Assembly: GCA_964587655.1 (NCBI GenBank)
Contig: CAZPMT010000044.1
Span: 1-35,817 of the forward strand
Direction of reading: 5' to 3'
Length of the DNA stretch: 35,817 nt
Source: CAZPMT01 sp964587655
GTDB taxonomy: Bacteria; Hydrogenedentota; Hydrogenedentia; Hydrogenedentales; SLHB01
Each line of letters opens with the position of its first letter. Position 1 is the first letter of the stretch. Positions 16,444-24,554 of this stretch are shown in pieces. The notes under the pieces are model-generated. The model searched no databases. It was given only the letters and a program-made list of their open reading frames with translations, and was not told where the DNA came from. A program made the translations under genes and the position numbers.

Positions 16444-16746
16444 GTGACAAGACTCACCACCGCACAGCGCGGCTTCTTGAAGTCGCTGGCGCATCATCTT
16501 GACCCCATCTGTTTCGTGGGGAAGAACGGTCTTACGGATGCCGTTGTTCAATCCGTCGAGACGGCATTCGACACGCACGAACTCCTCAAGCTCAGATTCA
16601 ACGACTGCAAGAAGGCGAAGCGTGAGATATCCGCGCAGATAGCGGAGAGCACCCAGAGCCACCTTGTTGATATCGTCGGCCATGTCGCGATCCTGTACCG
16701 CGAACACCCCGATCCGGAGGAACGCGAGATAGATCTGTCTGATTGA
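16444..16746 (+). CDS. yhbY: YhbY-type CRM-domain RNA-binding protein
   Basis: This is a 100-aa single CRM domain. It opens LTTAQRGFLKSLAHHLDPIC, followed by FVGKNGLTDAVVQSVE, which includes the conserved GKNG loop that binds RNA, then HELLKLRF. Members associate with the pre-50S ribosomal subunit. I chose GTG at 16444 because AAAGGAG sits 8 nt upstream (16429-16435). The upstream in-frame ATG at 16420 would put that ribosome site inside the coding sequence. A GC-rich hairpin begins at the stop codon. The gene is convergent with the TPR lipoprotein gene. Confidence 0.88.
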   Translation: MTRLTTAQRGFLKSLAHHLDPICFVGKNGLTDAVVQSVETAFDTHELLKLRFNDCKKAKREISAQIAESTQSHLVDIVGHVAILYREHPDPEEREIDLSD

Positions 16747-16763
16747 GGCGCGGGGCGCGCCTC
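16745..16763 (+). terminator. GC-rich hairpin at the end of yhbY
   Basis: GAGGCGCG, loop GGG, CGCGCCTC: a perfect 8-bp stem beginning in the stop codon. No T-run follows, so it may protect the 3' end rather than terminate. Confidence 0.35.
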
Positions 16764-16773
16764 AGAATGGCGT

Positions 16774-16798
16774 CATTCCCGCGAAGGCGGGAATCCAG
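16774..16798. repeat. Dispersed hairpin repeat (ATTCCCGC...GCGGGAATCCAG type)
   Basis: An 8-bp perfect stem (ATTCCCGC 16775-16782, GCGGGAAT 16787-16794) with loop GAAG is flanked by C on the left and CCAG on the right. This is a known type of short palindromic repeat found in many bacterial genomes. A relative with a different stem is at 25932-25959. Confidence 0.6.
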
Positions 16799-16822
16799 AA
16801 AACACGCGACGGGGACGTCGCG
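16799..16822 (-). terminator. Intrinsic terminator of the TPR lipoprotein gene
   Basis: On the minus strand, directly after the TAG stop, CGCGACG, a 4-nt loop and CGTCGCG form a perfect 7-bp stem followed by TGTTTTCT. Stem plus U-tract fit a Rho-independent terminator. Confidence 0.55.
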
Positions 16823-16823
16823 T

Positions 16824-18566
16824 CTACGGTTTTCCGCTCTTCTCGTGCTGCTCGATCTTCGCCTTGATGCTTTCAATCTTTGGGTCGAGCCGCTGGGCGC
16901 GTTTCCACTCCGCGAGCGCCTTGTCGACGTCTCCTTTCAACAGATAGGCGTCCCCAAGGTGGTCTCTCAACTCGGCATCGTCATTCTCCATCGAGAGAAT
17001 GGCTTTTTGAATAAACTCGATTGCCCGATCCGCGTCGCCCTTTCGGTAGTACACCCAGCCGAGACTATCGAGGTAGAATCCGTTCTCGGGGTCGATCTCC
17101 AACGCCTTCTTCAGCAGCGCCTCCGCCTCGTCCAGCTTGAAATTGTAGTCGGCGTACAGATAGCCGAGGAAGTTCAACACGTCCGGGTCATCCGGCTGGA
17201 GTTTCAAATACTCTTTCAGGTGCTTCTCAGCATCTTCGACCCGCTTCGCTCCCTCATAAATGACCGCGAGACAGTAATGCAACTGTTTGTCCGCACCATA
17301 CCGATTCAATGCGTCGAGCAAGACCGATTCCGCTTCCTGATTCCGATCCAAGGCCATCAGAACGCGCGCGAAAAAGATATCGAGCGTCTTGGATTGGATG
17401 CCTTCCTTCCGCGCCTCACCGAGCGCGGACACCAAGTAGCCGCCCGCATCGGCCTTGCCAAAGAGATACAGAAGCTCGTTGAGGAATTGGCCGCACTCCT
17501 TGTCAATGTCCGTCTCGATGGCGTCCAAAGACTCGAGGAGGGGGCGATGGGGTTCGCCCATGCCTTTGCGGGCGAGCGCACGTAGAATCGCGCCGAACGC
17601 GGGCGCGCCGTCCGCCGGGATCATCTCGTCCGCTTCCTTGTAGCGCTCGGCCCTCAGCAGCAGGTATGTCGCCTCGATGTGAAGCCGTGCAGAGGCGTCT
17701 TGGCCCGAGAGAATCGCGGCGAGCGCGTCCGACGCCTCTCCGTAACGTTTCAGACGGCCCAGGACGCCGGCGAGGTTCTCGCGTGCGCGCGCGTCTTCCG
17801 GCGAGTTCTTGATATACGTGGCCAAATGCTCCGCCGCCGCCGCATTGTCCTCTGCCTCCATATCCAGAATGCCGAGCATGAAGTGAGCGCGTGCCAGGTC
17901 CGGTCTCAGGTCGAGCGCGCGTTTCAGCGCAGCCCGCGCCCCCTCCGGCTCGTTGATTCTGGCAAGGCTCAGGCCGAGTTGAAATTGCACAACGGCCGAA
18001 TCAGGCGTCAGTTCGGCAAGTCTCCTGTAAATATCCGCCGCCGCAACGAAATCATTTGTGCTTTCCTGGACCGAGACGAGCGCCCCGAGCCCCATGACGT
18101 TCTCGGGGTCAATCGTGATTGCCTTCTGAAAGGACTCGACGGCCTTGTCGTCCTGTTTGAGTTGATGCTGGATTTCGCCGCGCACGATCCAGAGGTTTGC
18201 ACTGTTGGGTATCTGTTGCACAGCGCGTTCCGCCGCGGCGAGAGCGCCCTCGTAGTCCTGGTGTTTCAGACGGGTGCGAATAAGCCGTAACGTCAGCGTG
18301 GCGGAGTCCGGAGCTTTCGCGGCGGCCTTATTCAGTTCGTCGGTGGCCTTGTCGAACCGTCCGTGGCGCTCGTACACCATGGCGGCCAGGAAATGACTGA
18401 ATGCCTCGGCGCGATCTGATGACTTCGCAGTCTGCTCGCCACCGAACACCGCCGCGAAGCCTTCGCGCCAGAAGCTCGCGCACCCAAACAGAGACGCCAG
18501 CGCGACGAACGTCACCATGCGCAGGAGGAGACCAATCCCTCCTCTCGAATCCATCTTAAGGTCCAA
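16824..18566 (-). CDS. TPR-repeat lipoprotein
   Basis: This 580-aa protein has a lipoprotein signal peptide with lipobox L26-F-G-C29, followed by many tetratricopeptide repeats between about residues 45 and 570 (A-x-x-x-L-G-x-x-x/A-x-x-x-Y-x-x-A patterns such as EALLKKALEIDPENGFYLDS). TPR arrays bind proteins, so it is probably an envelope assembly or scaffold protein. The start is TTG at 18566: it has a strong AGGAAGGA site 8 nt upstream, while the in-frame ATG at 18554 has none. Both keep the same signal peptide. The gene follows rnhB on the minus strand with 53 nt between them and ends in an intrinsic terminator. Confidence 0.85.
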   Translation of the reverse strand: MDLKMDSRGGIGLLLRMVTFVALASLFGCASFWREGFAAVFGGEQTAKSSDRAEAFSHFLAAMVYERHGRFDKATDELNKAAAKAPDSATLTLRLIRTRLKHQDYEGALAAAERAVQQIPNSANLWIVRGEIQHQLKQDDKAVESFQKAITIDPENVMGLGALVSVQESTNDFVAAADIYRRLAELTPDSAVVQFQLGLSLARINEPEGARAALKRALDLRPDLARAHFMLGILDMEAEDNAAAAEHLATYIKNSPEDARARENLAGVLGRLKRYGEASDALAAILSGQDASARLHIEATYLLLRAERYKEADEMIPADGAPAFGAILRALARKGMGEPHRPLLESLDAIETDIDKECGQFLNELLYLFGKADAGGYLVSALGEARKEGIQSKTLDIFFARVLMALDRNQEAESVLLDALNRYGADKQLHYCLAVIYEGAKRVEDAEKHLKEYLKLQPDDPDVLNFLGYLYADYNFKLDEAEALLKKALEIDPENGFYLDSLGWVYYRKGDADRAIEFIQKAILSMENDDAELRDHLGDAYLLKGDVDKALAEWKRAQRLDPKIESIKAKIEQHEKSGKP

Positions 18567-18586
18567 GATAAGCGTCCTTCCTCAAA

Positions 18587-18607
18587 GTTTGTCGTGGTTT
18601 GACAAAC
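18587..18607. other. AT-rich hairpin between rnhB and the TPR gene
   Basis: GTTTGTC (18587-18593) pairs with GACAAAC (18601-18607) around a 7-nt loop. It lies between the rnhB stop and the ribosome site of the TPR gene. It is too AT-rich for a clear terminator and may be an operator-like palindrome or chance. Confidence 0.3.
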
Positions 18608-18619
18608 TGTGTTCGATAC

Positions 18620-19252
18620 TCAATCGAACAGCATTCCCGGCGCCAGCGCCTCCGACAACGGGGCGAAGCTCTTGCGGTGAAACGGACAGGGTCCCAGCCG
18701 GGCCAGGACCTCGAGATGCTCTCGCGTGCCGTATCCCTTGTGCCGCGCAAATCCGTATTCAGGGTACTGTTCGTCCAACTCGTTCATGATCCGGTCCCGC
18801 GTGACCTTCGCAACGATACTCGCGGCCGCAATCGACGCGGATCGGCTGTCGCCCTTGACGATCCATTTCTGCGGCAGAGGACACCCCCGAATCATGAAGC
18901 CGTCCACAAGGAGAAAATCGGGCGCGGGAAAGAGAGCCGCGGCGGCCTGCGCCATGGCGGCGTAATTGGCCGACTGAATGCCGTGGCGGTCGATGGTGTC
19001 CGCATCGATTATGGCAACCCCGATATCGTGGGCGCCTTCGGTGAGGACCCCGTACAGGTCTTCGCGCTGCGCTTCGGTGAGTTGTTTGGAATCGTTCACG
19101 CCTTCGACCCGTTCCGCCAGTACTACCGCAGCCGCGACGATTGGCCCCGCCAAGGGGCCGCGCCCCGCCTCGTCAACGCCCGCGATGCGGCGAAAGCCGT
19201 TTGCGGCGGCCTCGCGTTCAAACTGCATCAGTATGTCGTCTCGTTCGTTCAT
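18620..19252 (-). CDS. rnhB: Ribonuclease HII
   Basis: This 210-aa enzyme cleaves RNA in RNA-DNA hybrids and removes misincorporated ribonucleotides. It has the type 2 RNase H signature: GVDEAGRGPLAGP (D27, E28), the LLVDG block with the next acidic residue, and SRSASIAAASIVAKVTRDRI. The length is normal. The ATG at 19252 precedes the catalytic block by the usual distance; a longer open frame to 19318 runs through the rplS terminator and is unlikely. I see no strong ribosome site. It follows rplS, as in many genomes, but a terminator separates them, so it may need read-through or its own promoter. Confidence 0.95.
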   Translation of the reverse strand: MNERDDILMQFEREAAANGFRRIAGVDEAGRGPLAGPIVAAAVVLAERVEGVNDSKQLTEAQREDLYGVLTEGAHDIGVAIIDADTIDRHGIQSANYAAMAQAAAALFPAPDFLLVDGFMIRGCPLPQKWIVKGDSRSASIAAASIVAKVTRDRIMNELDEQYPEYGFARHKGYGTREHLEVLARLGPCPFHRKSFAPLSEALAPGMLFD

Positions 19253-19270
19253 CGCAACAAGGTGTGTCAC

Positions 19271-19300
19271 AAAAAAGATGGGCGGACAAGGTCCGCCCAT
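19271..19300 (-). terminator. Intrinsic terminator after rplS
   Basis: On the minus strand ATGGGCGGAC, loop CTT and GTCCGCCCAT form a perfect 10-bp stem, followed by CTTTTTT. It lies 24 nt past the rplS stop and upstream of the rnhB start. This is a textbook Rho-independent terminator and marks the end of the main ribosomal-protein transcript. Confidence 0.88.
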
Positions 19301-19323
19301 ACATGATACCACGAACACGCAAC

Positions 19324-19704
19324 TCAGTTCTGCGCCGTCTGCTTCGCCACGGGACGGCCCTTCGCCTTGACCCTGGCCGCTTTTCCTGAACGGCCGCGCA
19401 GATAGTAGAGCTTCGCGCGGCGCACGCTTCCCTCACGCGTCACGTCCACTTTCTCGACACGCGGCGAATGAAGCGGGAACACGCGTTCCACGCCTTCACC
19501 GAAGGCCACGCGCCGGACCGTGAAGGTCGCGTTGGCGGATTCGCAATTCTTGCGCGCGATCACCACGCCCTCGAACGCCTGGACACGTTCCTTTTCGCCT
19601 TCGACAATGCGAAAGTGCACGCGAACCGTGTCGCCTATCTTGAACTTAGGAATCCGGTCCTCCGGCTTTCGCTGCGTCGCATTCAGTTCCGCTAGTGCTT
19701 TCAC
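19324..19704 (-). CDS. rplS: 50S ribosomal protein L19
   Basis: This 126-aa protein matches L19, which sits at the 30S-50S interface. Typical blocks are FKIGDTVRVHFRIVEGEKER, VQAFEGVVIARK, FTVRRVAFGEGVERVFPLHS-type and AKLYYLRGRSGKAARV. The C-terminal tail is slightly longer than in E. coli. It overlaps trmD by 4 nt (ATGA), so translation is coupled, and an intrinsic terminator follows. Confidence 0.97.
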   Translation of the reverse strand: MKALAELNATQRKPEDRIPKFKIGDTVRVHFRIVEGEKERVQAFEGVVIARKNCESANATFTVRRVAFGEGVERVFPLHSPRVEKVDVTREGSVRRAKLYYLRGRSGKAARVKAKGRPVAKQTAQN

Positions 19705-20453
19705 TTCTCGTTCTCCCTTTCACGTTCGGCTTTCTCGCGCTCGATTTCCGCGAGAAGCGGCTTGTCTTCTTCCTTGCAAGCCTTCAGCAGATCCGGCCTG
19801 CGATCGCGCGTAGCGCGTAATGCCTCTTTCCTTCGCCAGCGGTCGATCTCCGCGTGGTGTCCCGAAAGCAATACTTCGGGCACGTCAATCCCGCGAAACG
19901 ACGCCGGCCGCGTGTACTGCGGTGCGCCAAGGACACCGTCGTAGAACGAGTCCGTCGTCACCGACTCCCATTTACCCACGACGCCCGGGAGCATCCGGCT
20001 GATCGCTTCGACCATGACCAGCGCGGGCAGTTCGCCGCCGCTTAGGACATAGTCGCCGATCGAGATCTCGTCCGTGCACAGCCCCGTCCGCACGCGCTCA
20101 TCGACACCTTCGTATCGCGCGCACAGCAGCACGAGGTCAGGGGCCTGCGCGAGCTCGCGTACGATGCCCTGATCGAGCCTGCGGCCCCGCGGCGAGAGCA
20201 GGATGACCCGCTCGAGGGAGTTCCGCCCGCGAAGGCTCTCGACGGCCGCGTAGACGGGCTCGCATCTCATCACCATTCCCGCGCCGCCTCCATATGGAGC
20301 GTCATCCACCGTTCGATGCCGATCGGTCGAGAAATCGCGGATGTTGGTGACGGCAACGTCGAGGATGCCGTCCTGGATCGCCTTTCCGAGAAGGCTTGCA
20401 CTGAGCGGGCCTTCAAGCATCTCCGGGAAAAGCGTAAGGATGTCAATCCTCAT
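19701..20453 (-). CDS. trmD: tRNA (guanine-N1)-methyltransferase TrmD
   Basis: This 250-aa SPOUT-family enzyme makes m1G37 in tRNAs and keeps the reading frame during translation. Recognisable parts are MRIDILTLFPEM at the start, GGGAGMVM, the trefoil-knot AdoMet region SIGDYVLSGGELPALV with PGVVG, and LLSGHHAEIDRWRR. The length is normal. It overlaps rimM and rplS by 4 nt on each side, in the conserved rpsP-rimM-trmD-rplS order. Confidence 0.97.
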   Translation of the reverse strand: MRIDILTLFPEMLEGPLSASLLGKAIQDGILDVAVTNIRDFSTDRHRTVDDAPYGGGAGMVMRCEPVYAAVESLRGRNSLERVILLSPRGRRLDQGIVRELAQAPDLVLLCARYEGVDERVRTGLCTDEISIGDYVLSGGELPALVMVEAISRMLPGVVGKWESVTTDSFYDGVLGAPQYTRPASFRGIDVPEVLLSGHHAEIDRWRRKEALRATRDRRPDLLKACKEEDKPLLAEIEREKAERERENEK

Positions 20454-21022
20454 TGCCGCGCCTTCGCTGCCTTGGGTTCTTCAACTGCATAGGGCGCATA
20501 ATCGCCCAACACCAACAACTTTCCTTCGATATCAACGCGCGCAATCACCGGATCGATTACCGGCGCCAAGATGGCGCCGCCGTCGCTTCTCACGATCTCG
20601 ATCACGCTGTTTGCGCCGGTGCAGTACATGTTGGCAACCGTGCCGAGGCTCAGGCCCGCCGAGTCAACCACGTCGAGGCCGAGCAGGTCGGACGGGGCAT
20701 AGTCCCCGTCGGACGTTCCATCACAATCGATCACTACTGACGCGTTGCGCGTTCGCGCTACGGTGTCCCGCGTCACGCCCGCGGCCAGCGCCACTGAAAC
20801 CTCTCCGGGCCTGTCGCGCGAAGGCTCGACCGCCTCGACGCGGCAGCGTAGTTCCGACCCATCGCTCAGGACCAGAAGAATCCATTTCACGCCGGACAGA
20901 TCATCCACGCGGCCCGCCCGTATTATGGACCGACATACGGGCGACGTGACCGTAACCCGTAACTGCCGGCGCGCCGGGTTCACCGACCGCACATAACCGA
21001 CCTCGGTTCGCCGTTTTGTCAT
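20450..21022 (-). CDS. rimM: Ribosome maturation factor RimM
   Basis: This is a 190-aa protein from the ATG at 21022. It is divergent, but its position between khpA and trmD and its C-terminal PRC-barrel pattern (LLGLDVVDSAGLSLGTV, GANSVIEIV, LAPVIDPVIARVDIE) identify RimM. RimM binds S19 and helps 30S head maturation. The N-terminal domain is poorly conserved. A GTG at 21040, 4 nt past the khpA stop, is an alternative start that adds 6 residues; neither start has a clear ribosome site. It overlaps trmD by 4 nt. Confidence 0.87.
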   Translation of the reverse strand: MTKRRTEVGYVRSVNPARRQLRVTVTSPVCRSIIRAGRVDDLSGVKWILLVLSDGSELRCRVEAVEPSRDRPGEVSVALAAGVTRDTVARTRNASVVIDCDGTSDGDYAPSDLLGLDVVDSAGLSLGTVANMYCTGANSVIEIVRSDGGAILAPVIDPVIARVDIEGKLLVLGDYAPYAVEEPKAAKARQ

Positions 21023-21044
21023 GGACGCCGGCCGAATCACGGCC

Positions 21045-21275
21045 TCATTCCAGGATCTGCAAGTTTACCCGCACGTTGGCCTTCGACGCCGCCGAGTTCA
21101 GGAGCGCACGAATCGCCTTGGCCGTCCGACCGCTCTTGCCGATCACCCGGCCCATGTCTTCCTGGTGAACACGCAACTCGATCGTCTGGCCTTCTTCGCT
21201 GTCTATGGAGCGGACTTGCACGTCCTCGGGATGAGCCACGAGTTTCTTCGCAATAAGCTCGACAAGATCTTTCAC
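21045..21275 (-). CDS. khpA: KH-domain RNA-binding protein KhpA
   Basis: This 76-aa single KH domain has the GxxG loop as GRVIGKSGRTAKAIRALL. It matches KhpA/YlqC proteins, which bind RNA and often partner KhpB in cell-wall and small-RNA control. The gene sits between rpsP and rimM, the conserved position in many phyla, with 6 nt to the rpsP stop. Confidence 0.95.
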   Translation of the reverse strand: MKDLVELIAKKLVAHPEDVQVRSIDSEEGQTIELRVHQEDMGRVIGKSGRTAKAIRALLNSAASKANVRVNLQILE

Positions 21276-21281
21276 TGTTCG

Positions 21282-21605
21282 TTATTCCGTCGCCGTTGTT
21301 TCGGACACCGAGGTCCCTGCTTCCACCGGCCGGCCCTTGATTTTCCCTGCCGCGAACTCGGACAGAATGCCCTTCTTCGAGAACAAGTCGCGAACCGTGT
21401 CGCTCGTCCGCGCACCGCGGCCCAGCCACTGCAAAGCCTTTTCCCGGTCGACCTCAGCCACGGGTTCCGGGCGCGCGGAAGGATGATAGTAGCCGATAAG
21501 GTCCACTTCACGCCCTTGCGCGCGGGTGCGCGAGTCAATGACCACCATACGGTAGTACGGGGCGCCCTTGCGCCCCCCGCGCTTCAACCGAATTACTGTT
21601 GCCAT
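21282..21605 (-). CDS. rpsP: 30S ribosomal protein S16
   Basis: This 107-aa protein starts MATVIRLKRGGRKGAPYYRM, the S16 signature, followed by DSRTRAQGR and LIGYYHPSA. The Ala/Thr/Ser-rich tail after about residue 85 is an extension beyond the conserved core. It lies 47 nt downstream of ffh. Confidence 0.97.
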   Translation of the reverse strand: MATVIRLKRGGRKGAPYYRMVVIDSRTRAQGREVDLIGYYHPSARPEPVAEVDREKALQWLGRGARTSDTVRDLFSKKGILSEFAAGKIKGRPVEAGTSVSETTATE

Positions 21606-21652
21606 CTGGTTCCTTTCTCCTGAAGCGGCTCAGCCGCACTTACCCAAACACA

Positions 21653-22990
21653 CTAGAACTGAAACGGCGGCATCCCTCTCGGCCCTTTGCCTTTGGGAGC
21701 CCCCTTCATCATCTGCTTCATCATCTTCTTCATCTTCTCAAAATCCTTGAGAAGCGCATTGATATCCTGAACCGCCATGCCGCTTCCGTCGGCGATGCGG
21801 CGGCGGCGGCTTCCATTGATAATCTTCGGGTTCCGCCGCTCCTGGGGCGTCATCGAGTAGATGATCGCCTTGGTATGCTTCAGTTCGCCCTCATCCACTT
21901 CCACGTCTTTGGGCATCATGCGGCTCAAGCCGGGGATCTTCTTGAGCATGTCGCCCACGGATCCCATCTTCTTGACCTGCTGCATCTGTTGCAGGAAGTC
22001 CTCGAGGTCCCAACTGGCCTTGCGGGCCTTTTCTTGAAACTTCGCCGCTTGCTCCTGGTCAACGACCTGCTGCGCGCGCTCGACAAGCGAAACAACGTCG
22101 CCCATGCCGAGGATCTGATCCGCCATCCGCCGCGGGTGAAACGCTTCGAGGGCCTCGAGACGTTCTCCCGTACCGATAAACTTGATCGGGCAGCCCGTCA
22201 CCGTGATCAAGCTGATCGCCGCGCCGCCGCGCGCGTCGCCGTCCATCTGCGTCAGGATAACGCCCGTCAGCGGCAGGGCCTCATGGAACTGCTTCGCGGA
22301 GTTGACCGCGTCCTGGCCGACCATCGCGTTCGCCACAAACAAGATCTCGTGCGGCTTCACCACCTGGTGAATCTGGCGCACCTCCGCCATCATCTGCTCG
22401 TCGACGTGCAGGCGGCCCGCAGTGTCCATGATGACGACGTCGCAGTTTCGCAACTGCGCTTCGCCCTTCGCCATCACGCAGATATCCACGGGGTTGGCGT
22501 GCTCGCCAAGGCTGAAACACTCGACGCCGGCCTGTCCCGCAACCACCTCCAACTGCCGGATGGCCGCCGGACGATACACGTCCGCGCCAACCAGCAAAGG
22601 TTTATGTCCCTTGTGTCTCAACATCAGCGCCAATTTGCCCGCCGACGTCGTCTTACCCTGGCCTTGGAGGCCCACCATCATTATGTTCGTCGGTGGATTC
22701 GGCGAAATGTGCAACGGATCATTCTTGCCACCCATGATCTTGACCAACTCATCATGGACGATCTTTACGATCATCTGTCCGGGGTGTATGCTCTCGATGA
22801 CTTTCTGGCCAGCCGCCTCGTCCTGGACGTCCTGGATGAACTGCTTGACAACCTTATAGTTGACGTCCGCCTCCAGCAACGCCGTCCGAATGTCCTGGAG
22901 ACTGTCTTTCATGTTCTTCTCGGTCAACTTGCCAAGACCGCGAATATTCCGAAAAGCGGTATCCAGTTTCTTTGCCAACGACTCAAACAT
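21653..22990 (-). CDS. ffh: Signal recognition particle protein Ffh
   Basis: This 445-aa SRP GTPase binds signal sequences and 4.5S RNA and targets nascent membrane proteins. The N domain is about residues 1-90, the NG GTPase has P-loop GLQGQGKTT (107-115), G3 is DTAGRL (189-194), and the methionine-rich M domain runs from about 300 to the GMPPFQF end. Two positions are unusual: Q111 in the P-loop (commonly S, A or T) and TQMDGD (247-252) in place of the usual TKxD motif for guanine recognition. It is the first gene of the rpsP-khpA-rimM-trmD-rplS cluster, with a promoter at 23060-23089. Confidence 0.97.
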   Translation of the reverse strand: MFESLAKKLDTAFRNIRGLGKLTEKNMKDSLQDIRTALLEADVNYKVVKQFIQDVQDEAAGQKVIESIHPGQMIVKIVHDELVKIMGGKNDPLHISPNPPTNIMMVGLQGQGKTTSAGKLALMLRHKGHKPLLVGADVYRPAAIRQLEVVAGQAGVECFSLGEHANPVDICVMAKGEAQLRNCDVVIMDTAGRLHVDEQMMAEVRQIHQVVKPHEILFVANAMVGQDAVNSAKQFHEALPLTGVILTQMDGDARGGAAISLITVTGCPIKFIGTGERLEALEAFHPRRMADQILGMGDVVSLVERAQQVVDQEQAAKFQEKARKASWDLEDFLQQMQQVKKMGSVGDMLKKIPGLSRMMPKDVEVDEGELKHTKAIIYSMTPQERRNPKIINGSRRRRIADGSGMAVQDINALLKDFEKMKKMMKQMMKGAPKGKGPRGMPPFQF

Positions 22991-23059
22991 ACGCTATCAT
23001 CCAGTGTCTCGATGGCTTGCACGCCCGAAAGGACAGATCTCCCCTTCTAAGGAGCGGTT

Positions 23060-23089
23060 ATCTTACCACACAAATCCGGGGTCCTTCAA
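23060..23089 (-). promoter_or_regulatory. Promoter of the ffh-rpsP-rplS operon
   Basis: On the minus strand TTGAAG (23084-23089) and TAAGAT (23060-23065) are 18 nt apart, and TGG directly precedes the -10, forming an extended -10. The leader would be about 65 nt. Confidence 0.5.
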
Positions 23090-23137
23090 TGTTCTTGCGC
23101 TGCCACTCGAAATGGGCAGGCATCCGGCGCCCGAGTA

Positions 23138-23146
23138 TGGTAGAAT
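23138..23146 (+). promoter_or_regulatory. Extended -10 promoter of the DUF1080 gene
   Basis: TGGTAGAAT is a TGn-extended -10 about 75 nt upstream of the ATG at 23219. No good -35 is seen. Confidence 0.4.
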
Positions 23147-23218
23147 CCATGCCATTCTCGCTTGGAAAGCTCAACCCCGTGTTCCACTGGAACTTGGGCG
23201 CGCAAGAAGGAGGTCTCG

Positions 23219-24517
23219 ATGAAAGCGGTTCCGTGTCTGTTTATGTTGGCCTGTTGTGCGTGCGCCGTCGCGATATCTGCGTGCGCGGAAACAGGGGATG
23301 AAATAAAGTACGCCTTCCGGATAAGCGACAACACGCTGTTCCAGGGGAAGCTGCCGTTCGTAGTGAACGCCATCGAGGTCCCGACGCTCATGCAGAACGT
23401 GGGAAAGATGCCGGAGTTCGCCGTGGCGCTGGCCGCCATAGCCGGCGTGGGCGCGAACGTTGTGTGCTTTGATCTCGCCGGGCTCAGCGCGGATGGCAAG
23501 CCGGCGCCAGACACCGCCGCTAAGATCGACAAGATGTTGGAGCAGATCAACTGGCGGCGCTTGGGCGCCATGTGCAAAGTCTTCGGCGCGGATGCTCCGA
23601 GGGACGCGGCATACCGCGAGGCCGCGGCAAAGGCCGCGGCGGCGGCGCTGAAAAACGCCAGGCGGGTTATCTTCTGGATCGACGGTCCCGAAGCCGAACG
23701 CGTTGTGAAAGCGTTCCGTCAGGAAGCTCCGGAATTGGTCATCGCCGCGGAGAAGGGCGGCGACATCGACGTCGTGACGCAGCCGCCCACAGCCAAGCCC
23801 GTCAAACCGGTCCTTGTGGCGGGCGCGATCCCCGCGCCGGAACTGCGAGGATCGGTGCATTTCGTTCTTCCGGACAAGAAAGAAAGTTACATGGCGCTCG
23901 ATGCGGCGGTGGCGGACCCCGGCGAATCAAAGCCGTGGACACCGGACAACTCCAAGTTGAGCGAGCAGGAACGCGCCGAGGGCTTCGTATCGCTATTCGA
24001 CGGCAAGACGCTCGACGGTTGGTGGATCCTTGGAGAGAACAAGGACGGTTTCAAGGTGAAGGACGGAACGATAGAATGGGCCGCGCTCGGAGGGAAAGGG
24101 CTCTACACGCGCGACCGTTACGACAACTTCGTTCTGCGGCTCGAATGGAGGATTAACAAGAAAGGGAACAGCGGCCTCTATCTTCGCGCGCCGCGCGCGG
24201 GCCGTCAGTCCAAGATCGGCATGGAATTCCAATTGCAGGGAGACAGCGGCACGCCCATCACGGATCAAACGACCGGCGCCGTCTATGACGTTGTTCCTCC
24301 GCTCGCGAACGCGTGCAAGCCGGAAGGCGAGTGGAACAGCCTCGAGATCTCGCTGAACGGCCCGAACATGAAGGCCAGCCTCAACGGCGAAGTCGTCCAG
24401 GATCTCAACCTGGACCAGAATGACGAGTTGCGGCCTCGCCTGCGCCGCGGCTTCATCGGTCTGCAGGACCATGCCCGCTACGTGGCGTTCCGGAATATTC
24501 GGATCAAGAAGCTATGA
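23219..24517 (+). CDS. Secreted DUF1080 (3-keto-disaccharide hydrolase-type) protein
   Basis: This 432-aa protein has a signal peptide (about residues 1-24), an N-terminal region of about 200 residues that I do not recognise, and a C-terminal DUF1080/3-keto-disaccharide hydrolase domain (about 255-430) beginning GFVSLFDGKTLDGWW. Typical domain blocks follow: NFVLRLEWRINKKGNSGLYL, GMEFQLQGD, EWNSLEISLNG and GFIGLQDH. This lectin-like fold binds or cleaves sugars and is expanded in planctomycete-like bacteria. The N-terminal part has a Rossmann-like look but no clear motif. The ATG at 23219 has AAGAAGGAGG directly upstream, so I prefer it to the open extension to 23162. Confidence 0.85.
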   Translation: MKAVPCLFMLACCACAVAISACAETGDEIKYAFRISDNTLFQGKLPFVVNAIEVPTLMQNVGKMPEFAVALAAIAGVGANVVCFDLAGLSADGKPAPDTAAKIDKMLEQINWRRLGAMCKVFGADAPRDAAYREAAAKAAAAALKNARRVIFWIDGPEAERVVKAFRQEAPELVIAAEKGGDIDVVTQPPTAKPVKPVLVAGAIPAPELRGSVHFVLPDKKESYMALDAAVADPGESKPWTPDNSKLSEQERAEGFVSLFDGKTLDGWWILGENKDGFKVKDGTIEWAALGGKGLYTRDRYDNFVLRLEWRINKKGNSGLYLRAPRAGRQSKIGMEFQLQGDSGTPITDQTTGAVYDVVPPLANACKPEGEWNSLEISLNGPNMKASLNGEVVQDLNLDQNDELRPRLRRGFIGLQDHARYVAFRNIRIKKL

Positions 24518-24554
24518 TGATCGGTTCGGCGCAAACGCCTAAGGGAGGCGCGGG

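Noticed and set aside
21599..23050. 483-aa frame opposite ffh
   Set aside because: Ffh is clear on the minus strand; the shadow is rich in His/Arg/Leu and has no motif.
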